Positions 42,960-53,073 are shown, counted from the first letter of the stretch. The stretch is DNA of 64,000 nucleotides from Gammaproteobacteria bacterium (GCA_016718385.1 JADKDK010000006.1:496001-560000), one strand, 5' to 3'. Notes: generated from the sequence alone by a model not told the origin. Made by a program: numbers and translations.

Positions 42960-44942
42960 TCAGCCTTCTCCTGCCGGCACGGCAGCCGGTTCCGCCGCAC
43001 GCTCGCCGGTCGCGCCCGTGGCCGGCGCCGCGTCCTGCGCGCGGACGGGCACGGGCGGCGCAGCATCCGCCGCCGGCGCGAAACCGGCCCCGGGCGACGT
43101 CGCCGGCGGCGGCAGGCGCGGCAGCAGGTAGGCGTCCATCACCTTGCGCGCCACCGGCGCGGCGGTCGAGCTGCCGTGCTCGCCGTTCTCCACGATGACC
43201 GCGACCGCGATCTGCGGGTCGTCGGCCGGCGCGAAGCCGATGAACAGCGCGTGGTCGCGCTGGTGCTTCTTCAGCGCCGCCGAGTTGTAGGTCGCGTTCT
43301 GCGCGATCCCGACCACCTGCGCCGTGCCGGTCTTGCCGGCGATGCGGTAGCCGAGGTCCCTGGCAATGATCTTCGCGGTGCCGCGCGGACTGTGCACGAC
43401 GTGCTCCATCCCCGCCTGCATCGCGTCCCAGGATCCCGGGTCAGGCACGTCCACCGTGTGCAGGAGCTCCGGCGTGACCGGCGCGCCGTCGATCTCCGCC
43501 AGCAGGTGCGGGCGGTAGTGCCTGCCGCGGTTGGCGAGCGTGGCCGTCATCACCGCGAGCTGCATCGGCGTCATCAGCACGTAGCCCTGGCCGATGCCGG
43601 CGCTCAGGGTCTCACCCGGGAACCACGGCTGTCCCAACGCCTTCTGCTTCCACGCCGGCGAAGGCATGACGCCGGGGCGCTCGCTGGTCTGGTCGACGCC
43701 GGTCGGCGCGCCGAGGCCGAACTTCACCGCGAAGTCGTGCAGGCGCTGGATGCCGAGGCGGTGCGCCAGGTCGTAGAAGTAGACGTCGCAGGACTGCGTG
43801 ATCGCGAGGTCCATGTCGACCGACCAGCCGTGACCCCACTTCTTCCAGTCGCGGTACTTGCGCCCGCGCCCGCCGAGCCGGTACCAGCCCGGGTCGCGCA
43901 CCGCGCTCTGCGGCGTGTTGATGCCGTAGTAGAGCCCCGCCAGCGCGAACATCGGCTTCACCGTGGAACCCGGCGGGTACTGCCCCTGCATCGTGCGGTT
44001 GAGCAGCGGGCGCGCCGGCGAGTCGCGCAGCGCCGCGTAATCGGCGCTGCTGATGCCCGAGACGAACAGGTTCGGATCGAAGCTGGGCGCGCTGGCGATC
44101 GCGATCACGCCGCCGGTGCGCGGCGCCACCGCCACCACCGCGCCGAGCTCGCCGCCGAGTGCCGCGTAGGCCGCGCGCTGCACGTCGAGATCGAGCTCGA
44201 GGGTCAGGTCCTTGCCGCGCACCGGGTCGGTGTGGTCGAGCACGCGCAGCGCCCGCCCGCGCGCGTTGGTCTCGACGTTCTCGTAGCCGACGGTGCCGTG
44301 GAGCTCGGCCTCGTAGTACTTCTCGATGCCGTTCTTGCCGATCAGGTGCGTGCCGCTGTAGTTGACGCGGTCGATCTCCTCGAGCTCCTGCTCGTTGATG
44401 CGCCCCACGTAGCCGACGGCGTGCGCCAGCAGTTCGCCGAAGGGGTAATGGCGCACCAGCTCGGCCTCGACCTCGACGCCGGGCAGGCGATAGCGGTTCA
44501 CCGCGAGGCGCGCGATCTCCTCCTCGTTCAGCGCGAACCGGAGCGGCACCGCCTCGAAGGGCAGGTGGCGCGCCAGCTGCTTGCGGAAGCGCTGCTCGTC
44601 GTCTTCGCTCACCTCGATGATCGTGCGCAGCTCCGCGAGCATCACGTCGATGTCGAGCGCGCGCTCGCGCGTCACCATGATGTTGAAGATCGGCCGGTTG
44701 TCGGCGAGCAGGGTGCCGTTGCGGTCGAAGATCAGGCCGCGTCGCGGCGGCACGGCGCGCGCGTGGATGCGGTTGCGGTCGGACTCGGTACGATACGTCT
44801 CGTGGTCGATGATCTGCAGGTGGAAATAGCGCCCCAGCAGCACCGCGACCAGCGCCAGCACGCCCGCGGCGGCGATCACCACGCGCTTGCTGAAGATGCG
44901 CGTTTCGGTGAGGGTGTCCTTGATCGCGAGTCGCTCGGCCAT
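42960..44942 (-). CDS. mrdA: Penicillin-binding protein 2
   Basis: 660 residues. One N-terminal membrane helix (about residues 20-41), a pedestal domain, and a transpeptidase with QYPPGSTVKPMFAL (SxxK), TQSCDVYFYDLA (SxN-like) and IAGKTGTAQV (KTG). It crosslinks side-wall peptidoglycan as the partner of RodA. The last 55 residues are a Pro/Ala-rich tail longer than in E. coli. Eight bases separate it from rlmH. Confidence 0.95.
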   Translation of the reverse strand: MAERLAIKDTLTETRIFSKRVVIAAAGVLALVAVLLGRYFHLQIIDHETYRTESDRNRIHARAVPPRRGLIFDRNGTLLADNRPIFNIMVTRERALDIDVMLAELRTIIEVSEDDEQRFRKQLARHLPFEAVPLRFALNEEEIARLAVNRYRLPGVEVEAELVRHYPFGELLAHAVGYVGRINEQELEEIDRVNYSGTHLIGKNGIEKYYEAELHGTVGYENVETNARGRALRVLDHTDPVRGKDLTLELDLDVQRAAYAALGGELGAVVAVAPRTGGVIAIASAPSFDPNLFVSGISSADYAALRDSPARPLLNRTMQGQYPPGSTVKPMFALAGLYYGINTPQSAVRDPGWYRLGGRGRKYRDWKKWGHGWSVDMDLAITQSCDVYFYDLAHRLGIQRLHDFAVKFGLGAPTGVDQTSERPGVMPSPAWKQKALGQPWFPGETLSAGIGQGYVLMTPMQLAVMTATLANRGRHYRPHLLAEIDGAPVTPELLHTVDVPDPGSWDAMQAGMEHVVHSPRGTAKIIARDLGYRIAGKTGTAQVVGIAQNATYNSAALKKHQRDHALFIGFAPADDPQIAVAVIVENGEHGSSTAAPVARKVMDAYLLPRLPPPATSPGAGFAPAADAAPPVPVRAQDAAPATGATGERAAEPAAVPAGEG

Positions 44943-44949
44943 CGCGCGC

Positions 44950-45411
44950 TCAGCGGTGATACGGGTGGGCGCCGAGGATGGTCCACGCGCGGTAGATCTG
45001 CTCCATCAGCACGATGCGCACCAGCGGATGCGGCAACGTGAGCCGCGACAGCGACCACTGGCCGGCCGCGCGGGCGCGGCAGGCATCGGACAGGCCGTCG
45101 GGGCCGCCGATCAGGAACGCGGCGCGCCGGCCCTCGTCGCGCCAGGCGCGCAGCCGGGCCGCGAGGTCCGCGGTGCTCCACGGCTCGCCGCCCACCTCGA
45201 GCGCGACCACGTGCTCCTCGGGCGCGAGCGCCGCAAGCAGCGCCTCGCCCTCCTCGGCCACCGCGCGCGCGCCGTCGCGGCGCGACACCGGGATCTCGCG
45301 CAGCTCCACCGCGAAGTCGCGCGGCATGCGCTTGTGGTACTCGGCAAAGCCCGCCTGCACCCAGGCCGGCATGCGCGTGCCCACCGCGAGAATGCGCAGG
45401 CGCGCCGCCAT
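44950..45411 (-). CDS. rlmH: 23S rRNA pseudouridine1915 N3-methyltransferase RlmH
   Basis: 153 residues from ATG 45411, overlapping the rsfS stop as ATGA. SPOUT knot features: FLIGGPDGLSDACRARA (SAM loop) and the strict C-terminus LVRIVLMEQIYRAW..HPYHR. It methylates pseudouridine 1915 on assembled 70S ribosomes. Confidence 0.94.
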   Translation of the reverse strand: MAARLRILAVGTRMPAWVQAGFAEYHKRMPRDFAVELREIPVSRRDGARAVAEEGEALLAALAPEEHVVALEVGGEPWSTADLAARLRAWRDEGRRAAFLIGGPDGLSDACRARAAGQWSLSRLTLPHPLVRIVLMEQIYRAWTILGAHPYHR

Positions 45412-45755
45412 CAGCGGGTCTCCGGCAATTCCGACCAGAGCTTCTCGATGGCGTAGAAGCGCCGCGGCTCGGCGCCCATCACGTGCACCACCACGCCGCC
45501 GAAGTCCGCCAGGATCCACTCGCCGGCGTCGGCGCCCTCGACGCCGATCGGACGCTCGCCCGCCTTGCGCATCTCCTCGAGCACGTTGTCGGCGATGGAC
45601 TTCACGTGGCGCGACGAGGTCCCCGTCGCGATGACGAGGTAGTCCGTCACGTCGGTGAGCTTGCGCACGTCCAGCCGCACGATGTCCTGGCCCTTGAGGT
45701 CCTCGATGGCGCGCACCGCGAGCGCGGCCAGTTCCGCCGAATCCTTCTTGCTCAA
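45411..45755 (-). CDS. rsfS: Ribosome silencing factor RsfS
   Basis: 114 residues. The start is TTG 45755 (LSKKDSAELAALAVRAIE) with GGGGGA upstream, since no ATG fits; the TTG overlaps the nadD stop. DLRKLTD-like VRLDVRKLTDVTDYLVIATG and GWxL-type EWILADFGGVVVHVM mark the family. It binds ribosomal protein uL14 and blocks subunit joining in poor nutrient conditions. Confidence 0.92.
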   Translation of the reverse strand: MSKKDSAELAALAVRAIEDLKGQDIVRLDVRKLTDVTDYLVIATGTSSRHVKSIADNVLEEMRKAGERPIGVEGADAGEWILADFGGVVVHVMGAEPRRFYAIEKLWSELPETR

Positions 45756-46435
45756 TCTGTGTCCCCCGTGTGCGCCGCGGCGCGTGTGTAGATGCGGTTC
45801 TCCCGGATGTAGTCGAGCACCGCGTCGGGCAGCAGGTAGCGCGGCGAGCGGCCCTCGGCGAGCAGCGCCCGGATGTGGGTGGCCGAGATCGCGAGCTGCG
45901 TCAGCTCGAGGCGCAGGATCGCGCCCTGCGCGGCGCCGGCCAGCGCCGCGGCGGGGTCCCCGGCGAACCGCGCCGCGGCCCAGCGCCCGGCCTCCTCGCC
46001 GAGCGCGAGCGCCGCACCCGGACGCTGCACCACCACGAGGTGGGCGTGCTCGGCGAGCGCGCGCCACTCCTTCCAGGTGTCGATCGCGGCGAAGGCGTCC
46101 AGCCCCACGATCAGGCAGAGCCGCGCGGCCGCGCCCAGTTCCGCGCGCAGCGAGCGCAGGGTGTCGATGGTGTACGAGGCGCCGCCGCGCACGAGTTCAC
46201 GGTCGTCGACGACGAAACCGGGGTTTGCGTCGGCGGCGAGCTCGAGCATGCGCAGCCGTTCCATCGCGGTGGCCAGCGGCGCACCGCGGTGCGGCGGCAC
46301 ACTGGCCGGCACCAGCCTGAGCTCGTCGAGCGCGAGCAGCTCGGCGACCTCCAGCGCGGTGCGCAGGTGGCCGTTGTGGACCGGGTCGAAGGTGCCGCCG
46401 AAGATGCCGATGCGGCGCGCGGCGCTGCTGCTCAC
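45752..46435 (-). CDS. nadD: Nicotinate-nucleotide adenylyltransferase NadD
   Basis: 227 residues. IGIFGGTFDPVHNGHLR is the nucleotidyltransferase HxGH site, and AISATHIRALLAEG the second ATP motif. It makes nicotinate adenine dinucleotide for NAD synthesis. Followed by rsfS with overlapping codons; proA lies 18 bases upstream on the same strand. Confidence 0.94.
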   Translation of the reverse strand: MSSSAARRIGIFGGTFDPVHNGHLRTALEVAELLALDELRLVPASVPPHRGAPLATAMERLRMLELAADANPGFVVDDRELVRGGASYTIDTLRSLRAELGAAARLCLIVGLDAFAAIDTWKEWRALAEHAHLVVVQRPGAALALGEEAGRWAAARFAGDPAAALAGAAQGAILRLELTQLAISATHIRALLAEGRSPRYLLPDAVLDYIRENRIYTRAAAHTGDTD

Positions 46436-46453
46436 CCGCGCTCCCGCGCCGGA

Positions 46454-47710
46454 TCAGCCGCGCACATGCCCGTCGCCCAGCACCACGTATTTCTGCGAGG
46501 TCAGCCCCTCGAGCCCGACCGGGCCGCGCGCGTGGATCTTGTCGGTGGAGATGCCGATCTCGGCGCCCAGGCCGTATTCGAAGCCGTCGGCGAAGCGCGT
46601 CGAGGCGTTGACCATCACCGAGGACGAATCCACCTCGCGCAGGAATCGCCGCGCGCGGCTGTAGTCCTCGGTCACGATCGCGTCGGTGTGCTGCGAGCCG
46701 TAGCGCGCGATGTGCTCCACCGCCTCGTCGAGGTCCGCGACGACGCGGATGGCGAGGATCGGCGCCAGATACTCGGTGGACCAGTCCTCCTCGGTCGCGC
46801 GCACGGCCTGTGGCAGCAGTTCGCAGCTGCGCGCGCAGCCGCGCAGTTCCACGCCGTGCTCCGCGTAGGCCGCGCCGAGCCGCGGCAGTATCGCCGCGGC
46901 CACCGGCGCCGCGACCAGCAGCGTCTCCATGGTGTTGCAGGTGCCGTAGCGCTGCGTCTTGGCGTTGAGCGCCACCGCGAAGGCCTTGTCGAGGTCGGCG
47001 CGGTCGTCGATGTAGACGTGGCAGATGCCGTCGAGGTGCTTCAGCACGGGGATGCGGGCGTCGGCCGAGATGCGTTCGATCAGGCCCTTGCCGCCGCGCG
47101 GAACGATCACGTCGACGTGCTCCGGCATCGTGATCAGGTGGCCCACCGCGGCCCGGTCCGCGGTGGCGATCACCTGCAGCGCGCGCTCCGGCAGCCCGGC
47201 GGCGCGGAGCCCGCGGTGCATGCAGGCGGCGATCACGCGGTTCGAGGCGAGCGACTCCGAGCCGCCGCGCAGGATCGCCGCGTTGCCCGACTTGAGGCAG
47301 AGGCTCGCGGCGTCGGCGGTCACGTTCGGTCGCGACTCGTAGATGATGCCGACCACGCCGAGCGGCACGCGCATGCGCCCGACCTGGATGCCGCTCGGGC
47401 GGTAGGCGAGATCGGTGATCACGCCGACCGGGTCCGGCAGCGCGGCGACCTGCGAGAGCCCCTCGATCATCGCGTCGATGCGCGCGTCGGTGAGTTTCAG
47501 CCGGTCCAGCGCCGCGGCGTCCAGTCCCTGTCCGGCGGCGCGCGCCATGTCCTCGCCGTTGGCGGCGGCGAGCTCGGCGCGCGCGGCCGCGATGGCCGCG
47601 CCCGCCTCGTGCAGCGCCGCGTTCTTTGCCTGCGTCGTGGCGCGCGCCATCAGCCGCGAGGCGGCCCGCGCTTCCCGGCCGACCTCGGCCATGTAAGACC
47701 CGATATCCAT
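46454..47710 (-). CDS. proA: Gamma-glutamyl phosphate reductase ProA
   Basis: 418 residues from ATG 47710 (MDIGSYMAEVGREARAASRLM). VPLGVVGIIYESRPNVTADA and the catalytic Cys in QRYGTCNTMETLLV identify ProA, which reduces glutamyl-5-phosphate with NADPH in proline synthesis. First gene of the reverse-strand run proA-nadD-rsfS-rlmH-mrdA-rodA; divergent from the DedA gene. Confidence 0.95.
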   Translation of the reverse strand: MDIGSYMAEVGREARAASRLMARATTQAKNAALHEAGAAIAAARAELAAANGEDMARAAGQGLDAAALDRLKLTDARIDAMIEGLSQVAALPDPVGVITDLAYRPSGIQVGRMRVPLGVVGIIYESRPNVTADAASLCLKSGNAAILRGGSESLASNRVIAACMHRGLRAAGLPERALQVIATADRAAVGHLITMPEHVDVIVPRGGKGLIERISADARIPVLKHLDGICHVYIDDRADLDKAFAVALNAKTQRYGTCNTMETLLVAAPVAAAILPRLGAAYAEHGVELRGCARSCELLPQAVRATEEDWSTEYLAPILAIRVVADLDEAVEHIARYGSQHTDAIVTEDYSRARRFLREVDSSSVMVNASTRFADGFEYGLGAEIGISTDKIHARGPVGLEGLTSQKYVVLGDGHVRG

Positions 47711-47856
47711 GCGATCTGCGGTTCCGGATGAGGGTGGTTTGCGCCTGCAGCGGCGCGAAGAGGTGGCATTATATCCGCGTCCCCCCGCCTGCCGCACCCG
47801 CCGCCCCGGCACGACGGCGGCGGGAGCGGCCCGACAGCCGAGGAATACCGCCACCG

Positions 47857-48501
47857 ATGCCCCTTCCCGACGCGAGCGCCGTGCAGTCCTGGCTCGAGCA
47901 GCACCCCGCCTGGGTGGCCGCCGTGATCGCGCTGGTCTCGTTCGTCGAATCCTTCGCGATCCTGGGCATCGCGGTGCCGGGCGTCGCGCTGCTCGGCGCA
48001 GCCGCCTTCGTGGCCGGCTCCGGCGCGCTCGGCCTGCCCGAATGCCTGCTCGCGGCCTTCCTGGGCGCCGTGGCGGGCGACGGCGTGAGCTTCCTGCTCG
48101 GGCGCATCTTCCACCAGGACATCAAGCGGGCGTGGCCGTTCCGCCACAATCCGGAGTGGATCGCCAACGGGGAGCGCTTCTTCGCGCGCTACGGCGCCGG
48201 CAGCGTCGCGATCGGCCGCTTCGTGGAGCCGATCCGGCCGGTCATCCCGCTGGTGGCGGGCATCCTCAACATGCCGGCGCGCGCCTTCTTTGCGATCAAC
48301 GTGGCCTCGGCGCTCGGCTGGGCACCGGTGTACATCCTGCCCGGCTACCTGCTCGGCGCCGCCGTCGACACGCGCCTCGCCTCGCCGCGCCTGCTGCTCG
48401 CACTCGCCGTGGTCGCACTCGCCGCGGGCGGTGTCGTATTCTGGGCCCATCGCCGCTCGCGCAACGGCAGCAACCAGGGCCCCGGGAGGGCCGGCACATG
48501 A
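47857..48501 (+). CDS. DedA family membrane protein
   Basis: 214 residues from ATG 47857. Typical DedA pattern: SFVESFAILGIAVPGVALL, GDGVSFLLGRIF, FARYGAGSVAIGRFVEPIRP (the conserved E/R motif) and helices to the end. DedA proteins are implicated in lipid-carrier recycling (undecaprenyl phosphate or phospholipid flipping) and membrane homeostasis. Overlaps the next gene by ATGA. Confidence 0.88.
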   Translation: MPLPDASAVQSWLEQHPAWVAAVIALVSFVESFAILGIAVPGVALLGAAAFVAGSGALGLPECLLAAFLGAVAGDGVSFLLGRIFHQDIKRAWPFRHNPEWIANGERFFARYGAGSVAIGRFVEPIRPVIPLVAGILNMPARAFFAINVASALGWAPVYILPGYLLGAAVDTRLASPRLLLALAVVALAAGGVVFWAHRRSRNGSNQGPGRAGT

Positions 48502-49109
48502 AGCTGGAATTCTTCTTCGACTGCTCGAGCCCCTGGACCTATCTCGCCTTCGAGGGCATCCAGCCGATCGCCGCGCGCCACGGCGTCGCGATCGACTGGC
48601 GCCCGATCCTGGTCGGCGGCGTGTTCAACGCGGTCAACCAGGAAGTCTACGCCGCGCGCGCGAACCCGAACCCGCGCCGCTTCGCCTACATGCAGAAGGA
48701 CCTCGCCGACTGGGCGCGCTACTACGGGCTGGAGATCGGCTGGCCCGCGGTGTTTCCGGTCAACAGCGTGCAGGCGATGCGCGGCGCGCTGGTGGCGCTC
48801 GACGAGGGCCGGCTCGTGCCCTATGCGCGCGCCGTGTTCCAGCGCTACTGGCGCGATCTCGCCGACATCTCGCAGCCCGACGTGGTGGCGCAGATCGCGG
48901 CGTCGGTCGGATTCGACGGGCCCGCATTCCTCGAGCGCATCGCGCAGCCGGCGCTCAAGGAGCGCCTGCGGCGCAACACCGAGGAACTCGTCGCGCGCGG
49001 CGGCTTCGGCACGCCGACGATGTTCGTCAACGGCACCGACATGTACTTCGGCAACGACCGGCTGCTGCTGCTGGAGCGGGCGATCGCGGCCGACGGGCCC
49101 CGGGCGTGA
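48498..49109 (+). CDS. 2-hydroxychromene-2-carboxylate isomerase-like DsbA-family protein
   Basis: 203 residues from ATG 48498 with GGGAGGG upstream. It begins MKLEFFFDCSSPWTYLAFEG, where the catalytic serine of HCCA isomerases takes the place of the DsbA CxxC, and has GGFGTPTMFVNGTDMYFGNDRL at the end. Such glutathione-dependent enzymes act in aromatic degradation (naphthalene route) or on unknown substrates. Coupled to the DedA gene, with no other aromatic genes nearby. Confidence 0.8.
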   Translation: MKLEFFFDCSSPWTYLAFEGIQPIAARHGVAIDWRPILVGGVFNAVNQEVYAARANPNPRRFAYMQKDLADWARYYGLEIGWPAVFPVNSVQAMRGALVALDEGRLVPYARAVFQRYWRDLADISQPDVVAQIAASVGFDGPAFLERIAQPALKERLRRNTEELVARGGFGTPTMFVNGTDMYFGNDRLLLLERAIAADGPRA

Positions 49110-49141
49110 AGACTACCGCGCAAGGCAGCGCCGGGCGCGCC

Positions 49142-49549
49142 CTACGCCTGCGCCCATAGCGCGGCGACTGCCGACGGGGTCTTGTAGTAGATGTCCATCT
49201 CCGCGATGCGGCCGTCGCGCACGCGATACAGTTCGACGACATCCACGACGACCGCCTCCCCGGTGCGCCTCGAGGTGATCCTGGAGACCAGGCGCACGAC
49301 GATGGGGTTGCTCGCGTCGAGCACCTCGACCCGGTCGCTGCCCAGCTCCGCCACCGCGCCGATCCGGCCCATGAGTTCGCGGAAGCCGTCGATGCCGTGG
49401 TATTCGCCGCCGTAGGGCAGATCCGCCGGCTCGCGGATGACGACGTCCTCGGCCAGCATGCCGATGGCCTCGTCGAAGCGCCCCGACTCGATGAAACGGT
49501 AGAACTGGCGGATGGTGTCCGGACCGGCCGGTGACGGCGTCGCTCCCAT
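49142..49549 (-). CDS. SnoaL/NTF2-like protein
   Basis: 135 residues. The N-terminal IRQFYRFIESGRFDEAIGMLAED and C-terminal VELYRVRDGRIAEMDIYY give the cone-shaped alpha+beta barrel of SnoaL-like NTF2 proteins. The family includes isomerases, hydrolases and non-enzymatic binders; no catalytic set can be assigned. Convergent with the isomerase gene. Confidence 0.75.
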   Translation of the reverse strand: MGATPSPAGPDTIRQFYRFIESGRFDEAIGMLAEDVVIREPADLPYGGEYHGIDGFRELMGRIGAVAELGSDRVEVLDASNPIVVRLVSRITSRRTGEAVVVDVVELYRVRDGRIAEMDIYYKTPSAVAALWAQA

Positions 49550-49998
49550 CGTCTGCTCCTCGCACGTCCTCGCTTTGGCGCCCGACCATAGCGAGCCGCC
49601 CCACGACTGTAAAATCGGTGCGGGTTATGGCAGCCATCGGCCGCATTTATGCGTGTTTGCGCGGCTTCCCGCGCGCCTTGCAGAGCGCAAGCGCAGGGTG
49701 TAGTGTGAAAACCGATAATTACAACGCAGGTCTCGATGCACGATGCCAAATCGGCGCCTGGACGAATGCGGACACGCGGCGGCGCATCGCGCGGTCGCGT
49801 CGAGGAGTATCGCCGCTCCCGTCGACACGAACCCGAAACGATCGTTGCGGATGCAGACGCTTGCGGACCCCGACCTCACGCAGCCGCCGGCGTGGCACCC
49901 GTTCCACCGTGCGCGGGGCAGCGAGCGCCTGCCGACCGGATTCGCGCTCACATGAAGAAGATCCCGATAACCAGAAACGTGAAACACAGGGGGCACCC
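49550..49998. other. 449-base non-coding stretch before the TonB receptor
   Basis: No frame in this stretch has a convincing start plus family likeness. An inverted repeat CTTGCAGAGCGCAAG lies at about 49678-49692, followed by AT-richer sequence (GTGTGAAAACCGATAATTACAAC) that could hold the receptor's promoter. I could not define clear hexamers or a Fur box. Confidence 0.4.
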
Positions 49999-52461
49999 AT
50001 GAGCAGGCACTTTTCCACGCGTGTTCTTGCAGCGGCAATCGCCGTCGGCCTGGCGCTGGAGGTGACGCCGGCCGCGGCGGCGCAGCTCGAAGAAGTCATC
50101 GTGACCGCGCGCAAGCGCGACGAATCGATCATGAAGGTACCGACGACCGCGACGGTGCTGTCCCAGGAGACCCTGGACCAATACGCCGTCGGCGACGTCA
50201 AGGGCATCGCCGACAAGGTGCCGGGCCTGAATTTCGGCTCCGGCGTGCTGGCGTCCGGCGTCCAGGTCTCGATGCGCGGTGTCGGCACGTCCACGAAGAA
50301 CCCCGCGATAGACCAGTCGGTGGCGCTGGTGGCCGACGGCATGCAGTTCACCCAGGGGCTTGCCTTCCAGGCGGCCAGCTTCGACATGGCCAACGTCCAG
50401 GTCCTGAAAGGACCGCAGGCGCTGTTCTTCGGCAAGGCGGCCCCGGCCGGCGTGATCGCGATCCGGACGGCGGATCCCATCGACAAGAACGAGGTCGTGC
50501 TGCGCGCCGGCTACGAGTTCGAAGCCGAGGAGGCGCTGGGCGAGGCGATCGTCTCGGGGCCGGTCACGGACACGCTCGGCCTGCGGCTGGCGGCGCAGTT
50601 TTCCGACATGGACGGTTATTTCCGCAACGACGCCGTGCCGGGCCAGGCGGTTGTTCCCGCCTTCGGGAGCCTCGGGGCCGCGCCGGTCACCAAGAAGGAC
50701 TTTCCGAACAGGGATTCCCTGCTGCTCCGGGGAACGGCGCTCTGGAACCCGACCGAGAGCTTCAGCGCGCGCTTCAAGGTGAACTACAACGACGTCGAGA
50801 CCAAGGGCTGGGGCGGGGAGCCGCAACTCGTCTCCTGCCCGCTCGGGACCAACTCGGCCTTTCACGCGCTCGGTGTCGACTGGATCGGCGGCGAGGACTG
50901 CAAGAAGGACGACAAGCAGAAATACTCCTACATGGACCCGGCCGCCTATCCCGGTGTCCGCAACGGCGGCGTGCCCTACAGCGACCTCGAACAGTATTTC
51001 GGGTCGCTGGAACTGAACTACGATTTCGGCAACGATCTCACGCTGACCTCGGTCACGGGCTACTACGACGTCGACCAGTCGTCCCTCGTGAACCTCGGCA
51101 TCACGACGGGGTTCGGTACCCCCATGGCCAACCAGGGCCATTTCGAGCGCAACGATTTCACGCAGGAATTGCGCCTGACGTCGAATTTCGACGGCGACCT
51201 GAACTTCACGCTGGGCGGCTTTTACCAGACCGGGGAAACGGATTACCTGAGCTGACTGCCGTGGAACCAGACGATGCAGAAGCTGTCGCCGCGCTTCAAC
51301 CTGGGTCAGGCCCTGACCTGGGCAGACAACGAAATGGATGCCGAGACGATCTCCGGTTTCGGGCAGGTGTTGTGGCAGATCACGCCGGATCTCGAACTGG
51401 GCCTCGGCGCGCGCTGGACCGCCGAGGATCGCGAACACAGCCAGATGGTGCGCACCATCACGCGTCCGGACAGGACCGTGGAGTGGCTGCCTGCACCGGT
51501 ACCGAACCCGTTGGGCAACCCGGACCTCGGATCGGACAACTGGTCTCCCGAAGTCTCGTTGACCTGGACGGCGACGGAAAGCCTGACGGTCTTCGCCAAC
51601 CTGAAGCAGGCCTACAAGTCCGGCTCCTTCGACCTCACGACGGCCAAGCCCGGCGAGGACTCGTCGTTCAAGGACGAGAAGGTGCAGGGCGGAGAACTCG
51701 GCCTCAAGAGTCGCTGGCTGGACGACACGCTCGCCTTCAATGCCTCGGGCTACTACTACAAGTACGACGACATGCAGGTCGAAAAGAACGTGTTCGACCC
51801 GGCCAACGGCGTGTTCGGCGTCAAGACGACGAACGCGGCGTCCGCCGAGGTCTATGGCGTCGACGTGGATGTCACCTATGTGCCGCCTGCGCTCGAGGGG
51901 CTGACGCTGTTCGGCGCGCTCAACTGGAACAAGGCCGAATACGAGGACTTTGCCGATGCCGATTGCTGGATCGGTCAGAGCCTCGCCCAGGGCTGCAACA
52001 TCGATGTCGATGGCGACGGCAAAGGGGACTACCAGGATCTCGCGGGTGAGCCGCTGGTGCGCGCACCGGAATGGACCGCGAATTTCGGCTTCGATTATGC
52101 AACACCGGTGTTCGCCGACATGACGCTGCGCCTGGGCTCCAACACCCAGTACTCGGATTCCTACTCCGCATCGCCCACGAATTTCAAGGATGCGTACCAG
52201 GACTCCTACGTGAAGACCAGCGCCAACATCGGCCTGGTCGGGGCGAACGACCGATGGGTGGTCGAGGTGATCGGGGACAATCTCACCGACGAAATCGTGT
52301 ACGGCGCCTGCAACCCGCAGACGTACCGGGAAAACTACATCGTCGGCTCGACCACCGCCGGCACCGGTACCGCGAACGGCAAGTTGCCCGAGACCGCCTG
52401 CTTCGTCGAACGCGGGCGTTCGGTGTGGCTGCGCCTGACCTGGAACCTGGGCGGCGACTGA
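49999..52461 (+). pseudogene. TonB-dependent receptor interrupted by an in-frame TGA
   Basis: Starts at ATG 49999 with CAGGGGG upstream; signal peptide (VTPAAAAQ) and plug start LEEVIVTARKRDESIMKVPTTA. The frame meets TGA at 51253-51255 (context DYLS, stop, LPWNQTM) and then stays open in the same frame to 52461, ending RGRSVWLRLTWNLGGD. Total would be about 820 residues, normal for the family. No frameshift is needed: one substitution (for example TGG or CGA to TGA) explains the break. The barrel would be cut about midway. The downstream bacterioferritin-like gene suggests iron, so a ferric-siderophore role is plausible but unproven. Confidence 0.8.
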
Positions 52462-52508
52462 GCCATCGGGGGGGCGCCGATCATCGCCCCTGCGGGCGGA
52501 GGTGAAAC

Positions 52509-52985
52509 ATGAAGACCGACATGCCCAACCGCGAGCCGATAATCGCCGCGCTGAACCGCATCCTCGAGCACGAGATGGCGGGAGTGGTTCGCTACACCCA
52601 TTACTCCCTGATGGTGTTCGGCTTCAGCCGCATTCCCGTCGTGAACTGGTTCCGCAGCGCCGCCAGTGAAACGCTGGCGCATGCTGTCGCGGCGGGAGAG
52701 ATGATCACGCTGATCGGCGGGTATCCGTCGCTCGGCATCGGTCCGCTGCTGGAGACGCACCACCACGACCTGCGCGAGATGCTCAGGGAATCCATGGACT
52801 TCGAGATCCAGGGCGTCGACCTCTACAAGCAATTGCTGCGCCTGGCCGAAGACGCGGGCTCGATCACCATCGAGGAATACGCGCGGCAGAAGATCGCCGA
52901 GGAGGCGATGCACATCGGGGACATCGACAAGATGCTGCGGCGGCCGGGCAACATCACCCAGGCGGTGAAGACCGAGGCGCCGTGA
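52509..52985 (+). CDS. Bacterioferritin/Dps-like ferritin-family protein
   Basis: 158 residues from ATG 52509 with GGAGG upstream. Four-helix ferritin fold: NRILEHEMAGVVRYTHYSLM (first Glu), SETLAHAVAAGEM (Glu and His), DFEIQGVDLYKQLL (Glu) and IAEEAMHIGDIDKML (Glu and His). It resembles bacterioferritins, though the second helix has E-x3-H in place of E-x2-H. It follows the TonB receptor by 47 bases and may store or detoxify iron taken up there. Confidence 0.7.
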   Translation: MKTDMPNREPIIAALNRILEHEMAGVVRYTHYSLMVFGFSRIPVVNWFRSAASETLAHAVAAGEMITLIGGYPSLGIGPLLETHHHDLREMLRESMDFEIQGVDLYKQLLRLAEDAGSITIEEYARQKIAEEAMHIGDIDKMLRRPGNITQAVKTEAP

Positions 52986-53073
52986 CGGCGTCGGCGTCCT
53001 GTCCCCGCGCGCCAGCCACCAGGCGCGCGCGGAGCTGATCATCACCGCCGTTCCCGGTGCAGGGCGCTCGGCC

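Noticed and set aside
51253..51255. Selenocysteine codon in the TonB receptor
   Set aside because: No hairpin of SECIS form was apparent just downstream, and TonB receptors are not known selenoproteins.
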